Source of the DNA: MFD04580-c1 sp963702995
Lineage (GTDB): Bacteria > Planctomycetota > Phycisphaerae > Tepidisphaerales > Tepidisphaeraceae
NCBI GenBank assembly: GCA_963702995.1
Contig: OY969783.1
Coordinates: 124,001 to 188,000, forward strand
DNA: 64,000 nucleotides
Direction: 5' to 3'
In this document: positions 1 through 9,863 of the stretch, piece after piece
Numbering within the stretch: the first letter of the stretch is position 1
How the letters are laid out: every line of letters begins with the position of its first letter
The notes under the pieces: generated by a model
Seen by the model: the letters and a program-made list of their open reading frames with translations, nothing else
Told to the model about the DNA's origin: nothing
Databases searched by the model: none
Position numbers and translations under genes: made by a program

Positions 1-530
1 GGCGCTTCGGCCTCGCGCCATTCGTGGTGATCGGTGATGATCAGATCGACCCCCCGCTCGCGGGCGATTTTCGCCGGCTCGATCGCTGTCACGCCGCAGT
101 CAACCGTGACGATAACCCGAGCGCCCTCGTCACAAATCTGCCCGACAGCTTCGGCGTTGAGGCCGTACCCCTCGTCGATGCGATGCGGGATGTAGTAGTC
201 AACGACGCCCCCCAGCGTGCGGACCGCGTGCCACAGGATCGCCGTCGCGGTGATGCCGTCCACGTCATAGTCGCCGTAGATCACGATCTTCTCGCGATCG
301 CGAACCGCCCGGGCAATCCGATCGGCGGCCCGGGTGAGGCCGGGGATCGTCTCCGGCGCGTGAAGCAGCCCCAGGCTCGGACGGAGGAACGCGTGACAAT
401 CGTCAGGAACGAAAATCCCGCGGTTCAACAGCATCTGGGCGATCAAAGGTGAAACTTTAAGCCGCGCCGCCAGGTCGGCGCAACCGGGATGGGGTGGGGC
501 GATGCTCCAGCGCTTTGGGCGGTGTTCCAT
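1..530 (-). CDS. recJ: Single-stranded-DNA-specific exonuclease RecJ, N-terminal part (runs off the window)
   Basis: Reading the minus strand from the ATG at 530 gives 176 codons open to the window edge. The N-terminus (MEHRPKRWSIAPPHP) is followed by an FLRPSLGLLHAPE stretch typical of RecJ. GDYDVDG (residues 86-92), TVDCG (about 142-146) and TDHH (166-169) are the metal-binding motifs I-III of the DHH phosphoesterase domain. RecJ is a 5'-3' exonuclease on single-stranded DNA acting in recombination and mismatch repair; the fold and motifs are certain here, activity is family knowledge. The DHHA1 and OB domains would lie outside the window. The gene lies 105 bp downstream of another minus-strand gene and could share a transcript with it. 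Confidence 0.95.
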   Translation of the reverse strand, partial: MEHRPKRWSIAPPHPGCADLAARLKVSPLIAQMLLNRGIFVPDDCHAFLRPSLGLLHAPETIPGLTRAADRIARAVRDREKIVIYGDYDVDGITATAILWHAVRTLGGVVDYYIPHRIDEGYGLNAEAVGQICDEGARVIVTVDCGVTAIEPAKIARERGVDLIITDHHEWREAEA

Positions 531-635
531 GCGGCCGCGACGCTCCGTGTCAGGCCTGACTCGTCTAAGCCGAAGCTCCACTCGGCTCTGGCGACGCTTC
601 GATTATACCGCGCGCCCTTCACGCGTCTCGGTCTC

Positions 636-1301
636 TTAGGGCTTGGATGCATCGGCGGCCGCGACTGAAAGGTCGTCAAACCGGACGGGGGTCCCGGAGT
701 AAGGATTGGCCCAAATCGACGCGCGGCCCGCGGGCGGCGCCTCCTTGGTCTCGTACGAGACGGCCCAGGCCGCCGGTTCAGTGGCGCCGGTCCAGACCTT
801 CCCCTCGACCCGGTATTTCCCTTCCCCCGCGGGAACAGCGCGCAGCCGCAGGCGCATCCATTCTCCAGACTTCCAGCCGAACTCGGCCGGCTTCACCACG
901 GCGACCGGGTCGTCGTTCTTCCGAATCTCGATCGTGGAGAGGCCGGGGAGCACCCAAAGCTTGAACCCGCCGGAGTCGCCCAGGCCGATCCCAAACTCGG
1001 GGAACCGCTGCCCTTTGCTCGTCGCCGCGATCCGGGCGCTGACGTCAGCCAGGGGGAGCTTGTCCGGCCCAAAGAGCAGCCCGCAACTGTCGAGCGGGTC
1101 GGGGGCCACTTCAAGGAAGCGGTTCCCCGCTTCTTCCTTGACTGAAAAATCGCCGCCAAACGCGATGAGCTCCTGAGGGACCTTCCCCAGCGTCGTCGTC
1201 TGGAAATCGCTGAAGTACCTGCCAGGGGCCGCCGGCTCGGCCGCCGCAACGCAACAGGACAACGCGGCCGCACAAACCGAACAGAACAATCGTCGTTTCA
1301 T
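636..1301 (-). CDS. Secreted concanavalin-like (DUF1080-type) protein
   Basis: The 221-codon protein starts MKRRLFCSVCAAALSCCVAA, a signal peptide; the Cys residues near its end leave a lipoprotein possible. I chose the ATG at 1301 because it opens directly on this signal sequence; an upstream in-frame start at 1328 adds nine unlikely residues. The mature part has the alternating strand pattern of laminin-G/DUF1080 beta-sandwiches (FSDFQTTTLGKVPQEL near the start, VRFDDLSVAA at the end). Such domains in planctomycetes bind or process sugars or occur in exported proteins of unknown role. No catalytic residues can be named. It precedes recJ on the same strand. Confidence 0.75.
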   Translation of the reverse strand: MKRRLFCSVCAAALSCCVAAAEPAAPGRYFSDFQTTTLGKVPQELIAFGGDFSVKEEAGNRFLEVAPDPLDSCGLLFGPDKLPLADVSARIAATSKGQRFPEFGIGLGDSGGFKLWVLPGLSTIEIRKNDDPVAVVKPAEFGWKSGEWMRLRLRAVPAGEGKYRVEGKVWTGATEPAAWAVSYETKEAPPAGRASIWANPYSGTPVRFDDLSVAAADASKP

Positions 1302-1655
1302 TCCTTCGCCTCGAACGCACACGACCATATGGATCCACGGGGAAGTCTACCTACCCCCGACCGACGCATCCACCCCGGCACGCGTCGGCGTCGCCGCGGC
1401 GCGCGGGCGGCTACCGGTGTTCCCCGCCATTGGCTCGTTCCATGAAAATATCGGGTAGGGCCTCGAGCAAGCGCCGCCGTTGCCCTCACCGGCGGGGTCG
1501 AGATGCAACCACACGCAGTTTCGATAGGATTCACCACCCGTTCTGAACAACATGATGTGTCAGGTCGTGTAACTTCTTTGGGGAGTCGAATCGACCTTGA
1601 ATCCGCCGCCGTCGCGGCCGTCCGGCCATTCCAGAGGCTTTTGGAGTCGAGCTTC
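1302..1655. other. Intergenic region with a half copy of a dispersed repeat
   Basis: No gene is supported between the divergent starts at 1301 (minus) and 1656 (plus). Positions 1473-1495 match the left arm of the 25-bp inverted repeat at 5083 in 22 of 23 bases, but the matching right arm is absent. The promoters for both flanking genes should lie here; I see no convincing -35/-10 pair. Confidence 0.5.
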
Positions 1656-4600
1656 ATGCAGTCACGGGTGATGATCGCTCTGTCCCTGCTCATTGCAGTT
1701 GCCGGTTGCCTGTCCTGGCCGCCCGCGGCCCGCGCCGGCGATGCCGATTCCCAATTCTTCGAAAGCAAGATTCGCCCTGTCTTGGCCGACAAGTGCTATT
1801 CCTGCCATTCCGAGACCTCCAAGAAGCTCAAGGGAGATCTCAAAGTTGACTCCCTCGCCACCCTGCTCAAAGGGGGCGAAAGCGGCCCGTCGATCGTGCC
1901 GGGGCATCCGGAGAAGAGCCGCCTGATCGAGGCGGTCGGGTACGGCAACGTCGATCTGCAGATGCCGCCGAAGGCAAAGCTCCCCGAAGCCCAGATTGCT
2001 GATCTGGCCGAATGGGTCCGTCGCGGCGCGCCGTGGCCCGGGCAGGCCGCCGGCGTTGCCGGGAGCCCTTCGACTGGAGCACCCACTGCCCCGGCCATCG
2101 CCGCGTTCGATCTTCAGAAGCGCAAAGCCGACCACTGGGCCTGGCAACCGGTCAAGATGCCTCCCGTCCCCGCGGTGACCGACCCAAACTGGCCCCTGTC
2201 GCCGATCGATCGGTTCGTGCTTGCGAAGCTGGAAGAAAATCATCTTCGCCCCGCGGCGACCGCCGACCGACGCACGCTCATCCGCCGTGCCTACTTCGAT
2301 CTTGTGGGCCTGCCGCCATCGCCGGCGGACGTTGAGGCGTTCGTTCACGACGCCGCGCCCGATGCCTTCGAGCGTCTGGTTGACCGGCTCCTCGCTTCCC
2401 CGCAATACGGCGAGCGATGGGGCCGCCATTGGCTCGATCTCGTTCGCTACGCCGAAAGTTACGGGCACGAGTTCGACTACCCCATCCGCAATGCCTGGCG
2501 ATACCGCGACTACGTGATCCGCGCCTTCAACCAGGATCTTCCTTACAACCAGTTCGTCACCGAGCAGATCGCCGGTGACCTGCTCCCGCACCCGCGCTTC
2601 GATGCTGGCCTGGGGACGAACGAATCGATCGTCGGCACCGGTTTTTGGTACCTCGGCGAGCAGGTGCATGCCCCGACCGACGTGCGCCAGCACCAGGCGG
2701 ACCGGATCGACAACCAAGTCGATACGTTCGGCAAGGCGTTCCTCGGCCTGACGCTCGGCTGCGCCCGCTGCCACGATCACAAGTTTGACGCGATCAGCCA
2801 GAAAGATGTCTACGGGCTGTGGGGGTTCTGCCAGAGCACGCGCCTGCAGCAGGCGCAGCTTGACCCGCACGGCCGCATTGCGGAGGCGGGCCGGCAAATC
2901 GACCCGCTCCGCGCCGATGGCTCGCGCGCGATCGGGTCGGCCCTTCAACGTGCCGACGACGCCTCGACCTTCGCGAACGGTCTTCTCGCCGCGCGGGACG
3001 TGGCGGCCGGGCAATCGCTCGAATTGGTGGCGGCCGAGCGGCGGATCAACCCTAAGTCGCTCAAGCGGTGGGTCGCGGCGTGCAGCGACAAAGAAATCAG
3101 TCACACCACCCACCCGATGTCGGGATGGTCGGCAACGGCGATGAAGTCCGCCGGGAAGCCCTCGCCGTCGTTCGACGCGGCCGTTGAATCCACCCGCCGT
3201 CGGCTGGAAGCGGAGGCCGCGGCGTCGGGGGCCGCCCTTGCCGCGACATCGCCCCTCGCCGATTTCCGGAACGGAAGTTTTGACGATTGGACAACCACCG
3301 GCGAGGCGTTCGGCGGCGTGCCCACCCGCGCCGGGGACTGGCACCAGACGCCAGGCGGCCCGCGTGTCACGATGCCCGGCTTTGCCCACAGCGGAATGCG
3401 CTCGGAGAAGATGGAGGGCGTGCTCTGGTCCCGCGATTTCCTCATCTCTCCCGATCAGGACATTTTCTATCACATGGCCGGCCACCATGGGCACGCCCGG
3501 GTCGTCGTGGACGGCTACTTCCTGATCGACTACCACAGCCTGCTGTTCGGCGGGATGACGTTCAAGGTAGACGACGAGCGGCCGACGTGGCTCCACGAAA
3601 CGGGCGATTATCACAAGTACGACGGGCATCGCGCCCATATCGAGGTGATGGACGAAGGGGAAGGTTGGATCGCCGTCGATCAGGTTCGCTTCGGGCCAAG
3701 GGGAGCGACCCAATCCCTGACCCGCCGAGCGAGATATCGACGAAGTGCCTTGCCGCCGGCGTCGCGACGTCCCCCGAGCAGTTGGCCGCCGCCTACGGCG
3801 TGGCCTGGTCGGCGGCCGTTGATGCGTGGTGCGGCGGCCGGGCAAGCTCCGATCAGTGCGAGTTGATCGACTGGGCCCTTGAGAAACACCTCATCGACCT
3901 TCACGACGCCAGTGCGACGACGGCCGACCTCTCCAAGCGAATGGCCGCCCTTGCCGAGGCGATGCCGGCGCCAGTGCATGCACCGGCCGCCCGCGACGCC
4001 GAAGGCGTCGATATGCACGTCTACATCCGCGGCACGCGCGAAGAACCCGGGTGATGTGGCCCCGCGCCGGTTCCTTGAGGCGATCGCAGGGCCCGGCCAG
4101 CCGCCGCTGTCGGCGAACACCAGCGGCCGCCTCGAACTCGCCCAACGCATGACCAGCCCGGAAAACCCGCTGCTGGCCCGCGTGATGGTCAACCGCATCT
4201 GGCACCACCTGATGGGCGTCGGCGTCGTCCCGTCCACCGACAACTTTGGCCTGCTTGGCGAGAAGCCGTCCAACCCCGAACTGCTCGACTACCTTGCCGC
4301 CCGGTTCGCCCAGGACGGTGGGTCGGTGAAACGGGCGATCCGGAGCATCATGCTCTCGCGCACGTATCAAATGGCGAGCGCGTCGGAAGTGAACTTCGAT
4401 GAGTTGGACCCGGACGACCGACTGCTCCACCGGATGCGCGTCCGCCGCCTGGAAGGGGAGGCGATTCGGGATCAGATCCTGTCCGTTTCCGGCCGCCTCG
4501 ACCCGACGATGTTCGGTCCGCCGGTGGACGTCTACCTGACGCCGTTCATGGAAGGCCGCGGCCGCCCGGCGAGCGGTCCGCTCGATGGGGACGGCCGCCG

Positions 4601-5003
4601 CAGCATCTACATCTCGATCAAGCGCAACTTCCTCTCTCCGATGATGCTCGCGTTCGACACGCCGATCCCCTTCAGTTGCGCCGGCCGCCGGAGCGTCTCC
4701 AACGTCCCGGCGCAGGCGTTAATCCTCATGAACGACCCGTTCGTCGTGGAGCAGGCCAAACTATGGGCGGACCGAACGCTGGCAGCGGCCGGCCTGACCC
4801 CGGCCGAGCGTGTTGATCGAATGTATCGAGAGGCCTTCGGCCGCCCGGCGGAAAGCGCCGAGTTGGAAGCGGCGCTCGCGTTCTTAAAGCAGCAGGCCTC
4901 GGAGTTGGCGGTCGCGGATGGGCACACCGCCGACGATCGGGCGGCCTGGGCCGATTTGGCCCACGCGCTGATGAACGTGAAGGAATTCATCTTCATCAAG
5001 TGA
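1656..5003 (+). CDS. Exported cytochrome-c/DUF1549/DUF1553 (PSCyt-PSD1) protein, with two frameshifts
   Basis: Start at 1656 follows GGAG at 1643 and opens a signal peptide (MQSRVMIALSLLIAVAGCLS). CYSCH about 50 residues in is a c-type haem site, followed by the DUF1549 domain (WQPVKMPPVP, FVLAKLEENHLRPA, RYAESYGHEFDYP) with a second haem-like motif GCARCHDHKFD. A beta-sandwich segment (about 3250-3690, WTTTGEAFGG to QVRFGP) sits before the C-terminal DUF1553 domain (ENPLLARVMVNRIWHHLMG, RRSVSNVPAQALILMNDP, HALMNVKEFIFIK). The coding phase shifts near 3700 and again near 4050, but the three segments join into one family-typical protein. Planctomycete proteins of this class are paired with DUF1501 proteins, as here (5248). 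Function is not established; polymer breakdown or electron transfer is often proposed. Confidence 0.85.
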
Positions 5004-5037
5004 CGCGAACGGTGGGCGATGACCGGCCCTACCAGTG

Positions 5038-5205
5038 AACCGTTCCAGGCAAGATCGCGGGTGCGGATCGAGATGATCCGACGTGCCGCCGGTGCCCTCA
5101 CCGGCGGGCCATCTGTGCGGTCGGCAACACCGCCGGTGAGGGCACCGGCGGCACCTTGAGTCACGGGCGTACCCCCTGATTTCGATGGAATAGCCCACCC
5201 GGCGA
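5038..5205. repeat. Dispersed inverted-repeat element A, copy 1
   Basis: Arms 5083-5107 and 5130-5154 are perfect 25-bp reverse complements around a 22-bp loop. The flanks also match the copy at 26868-27030: TTCCAGGCAAGAT upstream and a CGTACCC-CTGATTT block downstream are shared, so the unit is about 150 bp. It fills most of the gap between the genes ending at 5003 and starting at 5248. No T-run follows the hairpin, so it is not a classic intrinsic terminator. Confidence 0.8.
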
Positions 5206-5247
5206 CCCGCTTTCGCTGGAGAACGTTTTGGAAGTAGAGGAATGGCT

Positions 5248-6687
5248 ATGACGACACCCCGGCCGTTGCGGCCATTTCTGATGAATCGTCGCCAGATGCT
5301 GTCGCGTGCCGCGGGCGGCTTCGGAGCTGTTGCGTTGGCGGCGCTGATGGCCGACCCGGCCTTCGGCGGCAGCGTATCGCCGGCGGCAGGCAACGCGTTG
5401 TCACCCAAGGCGCCGCACTTCGCGCCAAAGTGCCGCAACGTCATCTTCCTGTACATGGACGGTGGCCCGGCGGCGATGGATACGTTCGACCCCAAGCCGC
5501 TCCTGACGGCCGAGCATGGTCAGCCGTTCAAGATGAAGATGGAGCAGACTCAGTTCGGCAACAACGGCGCGACGCTCGGGTCGCCGTGGGCTTTCCGGCC
5601 GGGCGGCGCCTGCGGAACGCCGGTCAGTGATTTGTTCCCCTGCGTTCGGGAATGCATGGACGACATCGCCGTTGTCCGCTCGATGACCAGCAATTTCTCC
5701 GAGCACACCAACGCGAACTACTTCCTTCACACGGGGTCCGGCCAGCAAGGGCGGCCGAGCATGGGCGCCTGGTTCGGGTACGGCCTGGGGAGCGCGTGCC
5801 AGAACCTTCCCGGGTTCGTCGTCCTCAACGGCGGTCTGATCCCGCCCGGCGGGCTCGATAACTTCAACAGTGGCTTCCTCCCCGCGACGTACCAAGGGTC
5901 GGTCTTCAAGGCGGGCGACGAGCCGGTCGCGAACATCCGCCCGACCGAGGCGACGGCCAAGCTCCAGCGAAACAAGCTCGACCTGATCCACCGGCTGGAT
6001 ACCGGGCTGCTCGATCGGATGGGCCACCCGGGGCAGGTGGAGTCGGCCATTTCCAACTACGAGCTTGCGTGGCAGATGCAGTCGGCCGTGCCCGAGCTGA
6101 TGGACATTTCGGGCGAGAGTCAAGCCACCCGCCGGCTCTACGGCGTTGACGCCTCCTACCCACACACCCAGACCTTCGGAGCCCAGTGCCTGGTGGCGCG
6201 GCGACTGATCGAGCGGGGCGTCCGCTTCGTCGAGGTCACATGCCCGCATATCGTCGGGCACGATCGGTGGGACCAGCACAGCGGGTTAAAGAAGGGGCAC
6301 ATTGACAACGCTCGCGCTGTCGATCAACCGATCGCGGGGCTGCTGCGCGACCTGAAGTCGCGCGGAATGCTCGACAGCACCCTGGTCGTTTGGGCAGGGG
6401 AGTTCGGCCGCACCCCCTTCGCGCAGGGAACCGACGGCCGCGACCACAACCCCTTCGGTTTTTCCATCTGGCTCGCCGGCGGCGGCGTCAAAGGCGGGGC
6501 GGTCTACGGCGCCACCGACGAATACGGCTACAAGGCCGTTGAGAACAAGGTTCAGATCCACGACCTCCACGCGACGATGCTCCACCTGCTCGGCCTGAAC
6601 CACAAAGCCGTCACCTACCGCTGGGGCGGCCGCGACATGCGCCTCACCGACGTCTTCGGCGAACTGATCGACGGCATCCTCGCGTAA
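5248..6687 (+). CDS. Tat-exported DUF1501 protein
   Basis: A family-typical DUF1501 protein of about 480 residues. The twin-arginine leader (MNRRQMLSRAAGGFGAVAL) predicts folded export. I place the start at 5248 because AGAGG at 5236 has good spacing; ATG 5242 and ATG 5281 are alternatives. Alkaline-phosphatase/sulfatase-fold motifs are visible: VIFLYMDGGPAAMDTFDPKP near the N-terminus, SEHTNANYFLHTGSGQQGRPS, VVWAGEFGRTPFAQG, and IHDLHATMLHLLGLNHKAV near the C-terminus. It follows the DUF1549/1553 gene, the usual planctomycete pairing, which suggests a joint role at the cell surface. The substrate is unknown. Its TAA stop lies at the edge of a palindrome (6685-6731). Confidence 0.9.
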   Translation: MTTPRPLRPFLMNRRQMLSRAAGGFGAVALAALMADPAFGGSVSPAAGNALSPKAPHFAPKCRNVIFLYMDGGPAAMDTFDPKPLLTAEHGQPFKMKMEQTQFGNNGATLGSPWAFRPGGACGTPVSDLFPCVRECMDDIAVVRSMTSNFSEHTNANYFLHTGSGQQGRPSMGAWFGYGLGSACQNLPGFVVLNGGLIPPGGLDNFNSGFLPATYQGSVFKAGDEPVANIRPTEATAKLQRNKLDLIHRLDTGLLDRMGHPGQVESAISNYELAWQMQSAVPELMDISGESQATRRLYGVDASYPHTQTFGAQCLVARRLIERGVRFVEVTCPHIVGHDRWDQHSGLKKGHIDNARAVDQPIAGLLRDLKSRGMLDSTLVVWAGEFGRTPFAQGTDGRDHNPFGFSIWLAGGGVKGGAVYGATDEYGYKAVENKVQIHDLHATMLHLLGLNHKAVTYRWGGRDMRLTDVFGELIDGILA

Positions 6688-6731
6688 AGGGGTCAGAAGG
6701 TATTTCCTGAAACACCTTCTGACCCTTTTTT
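6685..6731. terminator. GGGTCAGAAGGT palindrome between convergent genes (element B, single copy)
   Basis: AAAGGGGTCAGAAGGT is followed by a short loop and ACCTTCTGACCCTTTTT, giving a long stem with A-runs on the left and T-runs on the right. It lies exactly where the plus-strand gene stops (TAA 6685-6687) and encodes the last codons of the minus-strand gene ending at 6693. The shape fits a bidirectional terminator. The same sequence recurs as a nested palindrome at 47368-47540. Confidence 0.75.
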
Positions 6732-7112
6732 GCGGGCGCGCCAGTCGGTCGGGTCGGGTCGGTCGATCCCCTGGGGGAGGTTCTCGACGATCGACTCGAT
6801 CGAGTTCGGCTGTGCCGAGCGTTCGATGTCGTCCAGGGCGATGGAGAGCACCAGAGGCGTTCGGGCACGCCAGATGCGGCGGCGCTCCATGGTCGTGAGG
6901 GGTCGCCCCATGCGGCTCGAGGCCGCCGCCGCAAGCGAGTTGCATCGCGGTAGCCAGATGCGGTCGTGGAAATCTTCCCACGGCCGCCGGCCATTCTCGG
7001 GAAGGCCCCAGCGGTGCCGGTCTGACAACTCTTCGCGATTGATAGTCAGCAGGGCAATGCGCTTGATCAGCGTGCGAAACGAGATGGAATAGCTCTGTCG
7101 GCGGTAGCGCAA
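6693..7112 (-). CDS. Hypothetical protein of 139 residues
   Basis: I do not recognise this protein. The reading frame is intact, starts MRYRRQSYSISFRTLIKRI and has the strongly GC-biased third codon positions of the surrounding genes, which supports coding. It is basic and Arg-rich (GRPLTTMERRRIWRART in the middle), with no signal peptide or membrane segment. Its last ten or so codons (KKGSEGVSGNTF) are encoded by the palindromic element at 6685-6731, so the natural C-terminus has probably been replaced or extended by that element. It may be regulatory or nucleic-acid binding from its charge, but that is only a guess. Confidence 0.45.
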   Translation of the reverse strand: MRYRRQSYSISFRTLIKRIALLTINREELSDRHRWGLPENGRRPWEDFHDRIWLPRCNSLAAAASSRMGRPLTTMERRRIWRARTPLVLSIALDDIERSAQPNSIESIVENLPQGIDRPDPTDWRARKKGSEGVSGNTF

Positions 7113-7170
7113 GCTATGGCCCTCGACTCAACCTACGTACGACCACGATCTCCCGTTCCAGACCGCGCGC

Positions 7171-7629
7171 TTATCGCCTCACGCCGAAGTGCCCGATTTG
7201 CGGGCTTGCCAGTCGAACGTAATCGGCCACGCTGATCGTGACGCCTTCCTCGTGGTTGCCGGCGGCAAAGGTCAGCTCCTCCTGGCCCATCAGCGAATCG
7301 TCCATGATCGTCGGCATGCCAAACAGGCTGCCGATGGGGGGCTCGGCGCCGAGGTCGCAGCCGGGGAACAGCGGCGCGAACCCGACCTCGTCCACCAGCT
7401 CAACACGCCGCGCGTGCAGCGTGTCGCAGAGCTGCTCGAGATCGACGTAGCGGCATGCGGGGAGCGCGCACATCACAAGGCGGCCGTCGGCCTCGACAAT
7501 CACCCCCTTCACAACCCGCTTGCCTGACACATGCTCGGCCTGCGCAAGGGCCTGGGCTGTGAACGCCGCATCATGATGCGACCAGAGATAGGGGACGCCC
7601 ATTTCATCAAGATAGCTTCGAAGATCCAT
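7171..7629 (-). CDS. YbaK/ProX-type aminoacyl-tRNA deacylase-like protein
   Basis: A 152-codon protein starting MDLRSYLDEMGVPYLWSHH. The start at 7629 is fixed by a good GGAGG seven bases upstream. The fold signature is KRVVKGVIVEADGRLVMCA with the conserved Lys, VGFAPLFPGCDLGAEPPIG and IMDDSLMGQEELTFAAGNHE, which match the YbaK/EbsC/ProX editing domain. Relatives hydrolyse mischarged tRNAs such as Ala-tRNA-Pro or Cys-tRNA-Pro in trans; the exact substrate cannot be told from sequence. It is a free-standing domain, not fused to ProRS, and has no evident operon partner. Confidence 0.85.
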   Translation of the reverse strand: MDLRSYLDEMGVPYLWSHHDAAFTAQALAQAEHVSGKRVVKGVIVEADGRLVMCALPACRYVDLEQLCDTLHARRVELVDEVGFAPLFPGCDLGAEPPIGSLFGMPTIMDDSLMGQEELTFAAGNHEEGVTISVADYVRLASPQIGHFGVRR

Positions 7630-7840
7630 GACGGGCCTCCGTTCAGCCGTGGCGGCCGCCGACATCGCGAGGCGCACGGACGCCCCGGAACACATGCGCG
7701 GGCAGGCGCCGGATAGGAATGAGACGGTTTAATCTTATCTCTTCGCCGTCGGAGCCCCAACGGAATTTCCCCGCGTTTCTGAGCGCCTTCGCAGCGGTCG
7801 CACTTGGCATCCGATCGCCCCGGCGGGTAGCTTGTCGAAC

Positions 7841-9282
7841 ATGCCGACCGAGCCCGCTCCCCCGGCCCAGAGCCACCCTGTCGCGTCGATAGTGGCCGCT
7901 TACCCCGGCCCTGTCCCTTCAATATCGCCGGTAAGCACCGCCCCGGCGGAGAGGCTGGGCTACGCCCCCCTCGGGCGGCCGGCGGCCAGCCGGTTTCGAT
8001 GGGTCATCCTTGCGCTGGTCTTTTTCGCCATTACCATCAATTACATCGACCGGCTGGTCATGAGCATCCTCGCGCCGACCTGCAGCGGCGGTACGCTATC
8101 TCCGACGTCAGCTACGGCTATATCAATTCCGCGTTCGCAATGTCCTATGCCCTGGGGCAGATGGCCTCCGGCCGCTGGCTCGACTGGGTCGGTACGCGGG
8201 TCGGTTACGCGGCGTCGCTCCTCGCCTGGAGCGTCGCGTCGATGAGCCACGCCTTCGCCCGCACGGCGGTCGGTTTTGGGATCGGCCGGGCGCTGCTGGG
8301 CGTCAGCGAGTCGCCCGCCTATCCGGCGGCCGTGAAGACCCTCGCCGAGTGGTTCCCCCGCAAAGAGCGTGCGCTGGCGATGGGGTTCGTCAACGCCGGC
8401 TCCAACGTCGGGGCGATCCTCGCGCCGCTTGCGGTCCCCTGGCTGGCGATCAACTTCGGATGGCAATGGGCGTTCATCGGAACCGGGGCGATCGGGCTGC
8501 TCTGGATCGCGTTCTGGCTCCCAACCTATCGCCGCCCGCACGAGCACGCGCGGGTTTCCGAGGAGGAACTTACCTACATCAACAGCGACCCGCCCGAGCC
8601 GACCGGGAAAGTCCGCTGGCTGACGCTTCTCACCTATCGCCAGACGTGGGCCTTCGCGATCGGCAAGTTCATGACCGATCCGATCTGGTGGTTCTACATG
8701 ACGTGGATCCCCAAATTCCTCGACAAGCAGCACCACCTTGACCTCAAGACGATCGGGCTGCCGCTGGTGGCGGTCTACGTGATGGCCGATGTCGGGAGCG
8801 TGGCCGGCGGGTGGCTGTCGTCGGCGATGATCCATCGAGGATGGTCGGTTAACTCGGCGCGGAAGACGGCCATGCTGATCGCGGCCCTCGCGGTCACGCC
8901 GATCATCCTGACGACCTGGGTCACCAACGTCTGGGCGGCCGTCGCGTTGCTGGGGCTGGCGACGGCCGCCCATCAGGCGTTTTCGTCGAACCTGTATACG
9001 CTCGTCTCCGATACGTTCCCCAAGCGTGCCTGCGGCTCGGTGGCGGGGCTGGGCGGGACGTTCGGGTACCTCGGCGCCACGATCTTCTCGAGCCTGACCG
9101 GCATCATTCTGGAGCGGTGGACGCACGGGAACTACATGGTCCTGTTCGCCATCGCGAGCCTGGCCTACCTTATCGCGTTCGGCGCGATCCAGTTGCTCGC
9201 CCCGACGCTCGCCCCGGCCGCCATCCCTGACGACCTGCTGCCCGGCCGCGGTTTCGAAGTTCGGCCGGTTGATGGACGCTGA
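7841..9282 (+). CDS. MFS transporter, hexuronate/anion:cation symporter (ACS) type, one frameshift
   Basis: An MFS permease of about 480 residues with 12 expected hydrophobic segments. The first helix (FRWVILALVFFAITINYIDR) is typical of the ACS family, which takes up hexuronates, phthalate or similar organic anions by proton symport. The frame changes by one base near 8082: the upstream phase ends LVMSILAP and the downstream phase continues LQRRYAISDVSYGYINSAFA, which is contiguous in the family. Further motifs are GIGRALLGVSESPAYPA and ALAMGFVNAGSNVGAI in the first half, and LAPLAVPW. The start may be ATG 7841 or the TTG three codons earlier. It stands alone, so the substrate is not indicated. 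Confidence 0.8.
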
Positions 9283-9412
9283 TCCGGGGGAGGGTCGCGG
9301 TTGCCATTGGGGGGTCGAGAAGATCGAACCTTCGTGCGGATTTCCCCGTTATTCCACGGACTTTCCGAGCGCTTGACTGGGGCGGCCGGAGCGGTAAGAT
9401 TCTCCCCTCGCC

Positions 9413-9494
9413 GCGGCCGTGGCGGAATTGGCAGACGCGCTAGATTCAGGTTCTAGTGCCGCAAGGCGTGCTGGTTCGACTCCAGTCGGCCGCA
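9413..9494 (+). tRNA. tRNA-Leu (anticodon CAG)
   Basis: The acceptor stem GCGGCCG (9413-9419) pairs with CGGCCGC (9487-9493) and the discriminator is A. D stem GCG/CGC, anticodon stem CTAGA/TCTAG with loop TTCAGGT (anticodon CAG, 9447-9449), a class II variable arm GCC-GCAA-GGC, and a T arm GCTGG-TTCGACT-CCAGT are all present. CCA is not encoded. Confidence 0.97.
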
Positions 9495-9522
9495 TAGACG
9501 TGCACAAAGGTGCAATACGATG

Positions 9523-9550
9523 AAAAGCCCCCGGATCCCGGGGGTTTTTT
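9523..9550 (+). terminator. Intrinsic terminator of tRNA-Leu
   Basis: A CCCCCGG/CCGGGGG stem with an ATC loop is preceded by AAAA and followed by TTTTTT, 33 bases after the tRNA. Confidence 0.92.
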
Positions 9551-9553
9551 ATG

Positions 9554-9603
9554 CGCCCTGGCGACCCGCGCAAATCAGGCGAAGTGGCTTCCATGACCCG
9601 TGT
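9554..9603 (+). repeat. 50-bp direct repeat: relic of a dockerin-gene 3' end
   Basis: Positions 9554-9603 match 14401-14450, the last codons, stop and trailer of the downstream dockerin gene, in 45 of 50 bases. The copy here is not attached to any reading frame. The pair flanks the whole gene 9864-14443 as direct repeats, which suggests loss of an upstream paralogue or an unequal crossover. Confidence 0.75.
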
Positions 9604-9863
9604 AGATCAGCCCCGGATGTGCATCGTCAAGACCCGAACAACTTCTCGCAATGCCCGCCAAGCGGCCGCTGGGCGATTCCCCGGGCAGGGCCGTTTTCCG
9701 ATTGCGATCCCGTCGGGCAAACGTTACGCTTTTGATCGCGGACGGGCATCGGGCGCAGCGGGTCAACGCCTACTTCAAATTTCATCAATCTCTGGACGTA
9801 GTGGTTGCGCCGGCGGAGCAGCACGGCCGATTGGTCTTGGCAGCGTCCGGCGGGGGTTACGGT

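Noticed and set aside
24..452. 142-codon plus-strand frame at the window start
   Set aside because: It is the antisense of recJ, whose DHH motifs are unambiguous.
1662..3845. 727-codon minus-strand frame opposite the DUF1549/1553 gene
   Set aside because: Antisense shadow of a clearly identified gene.
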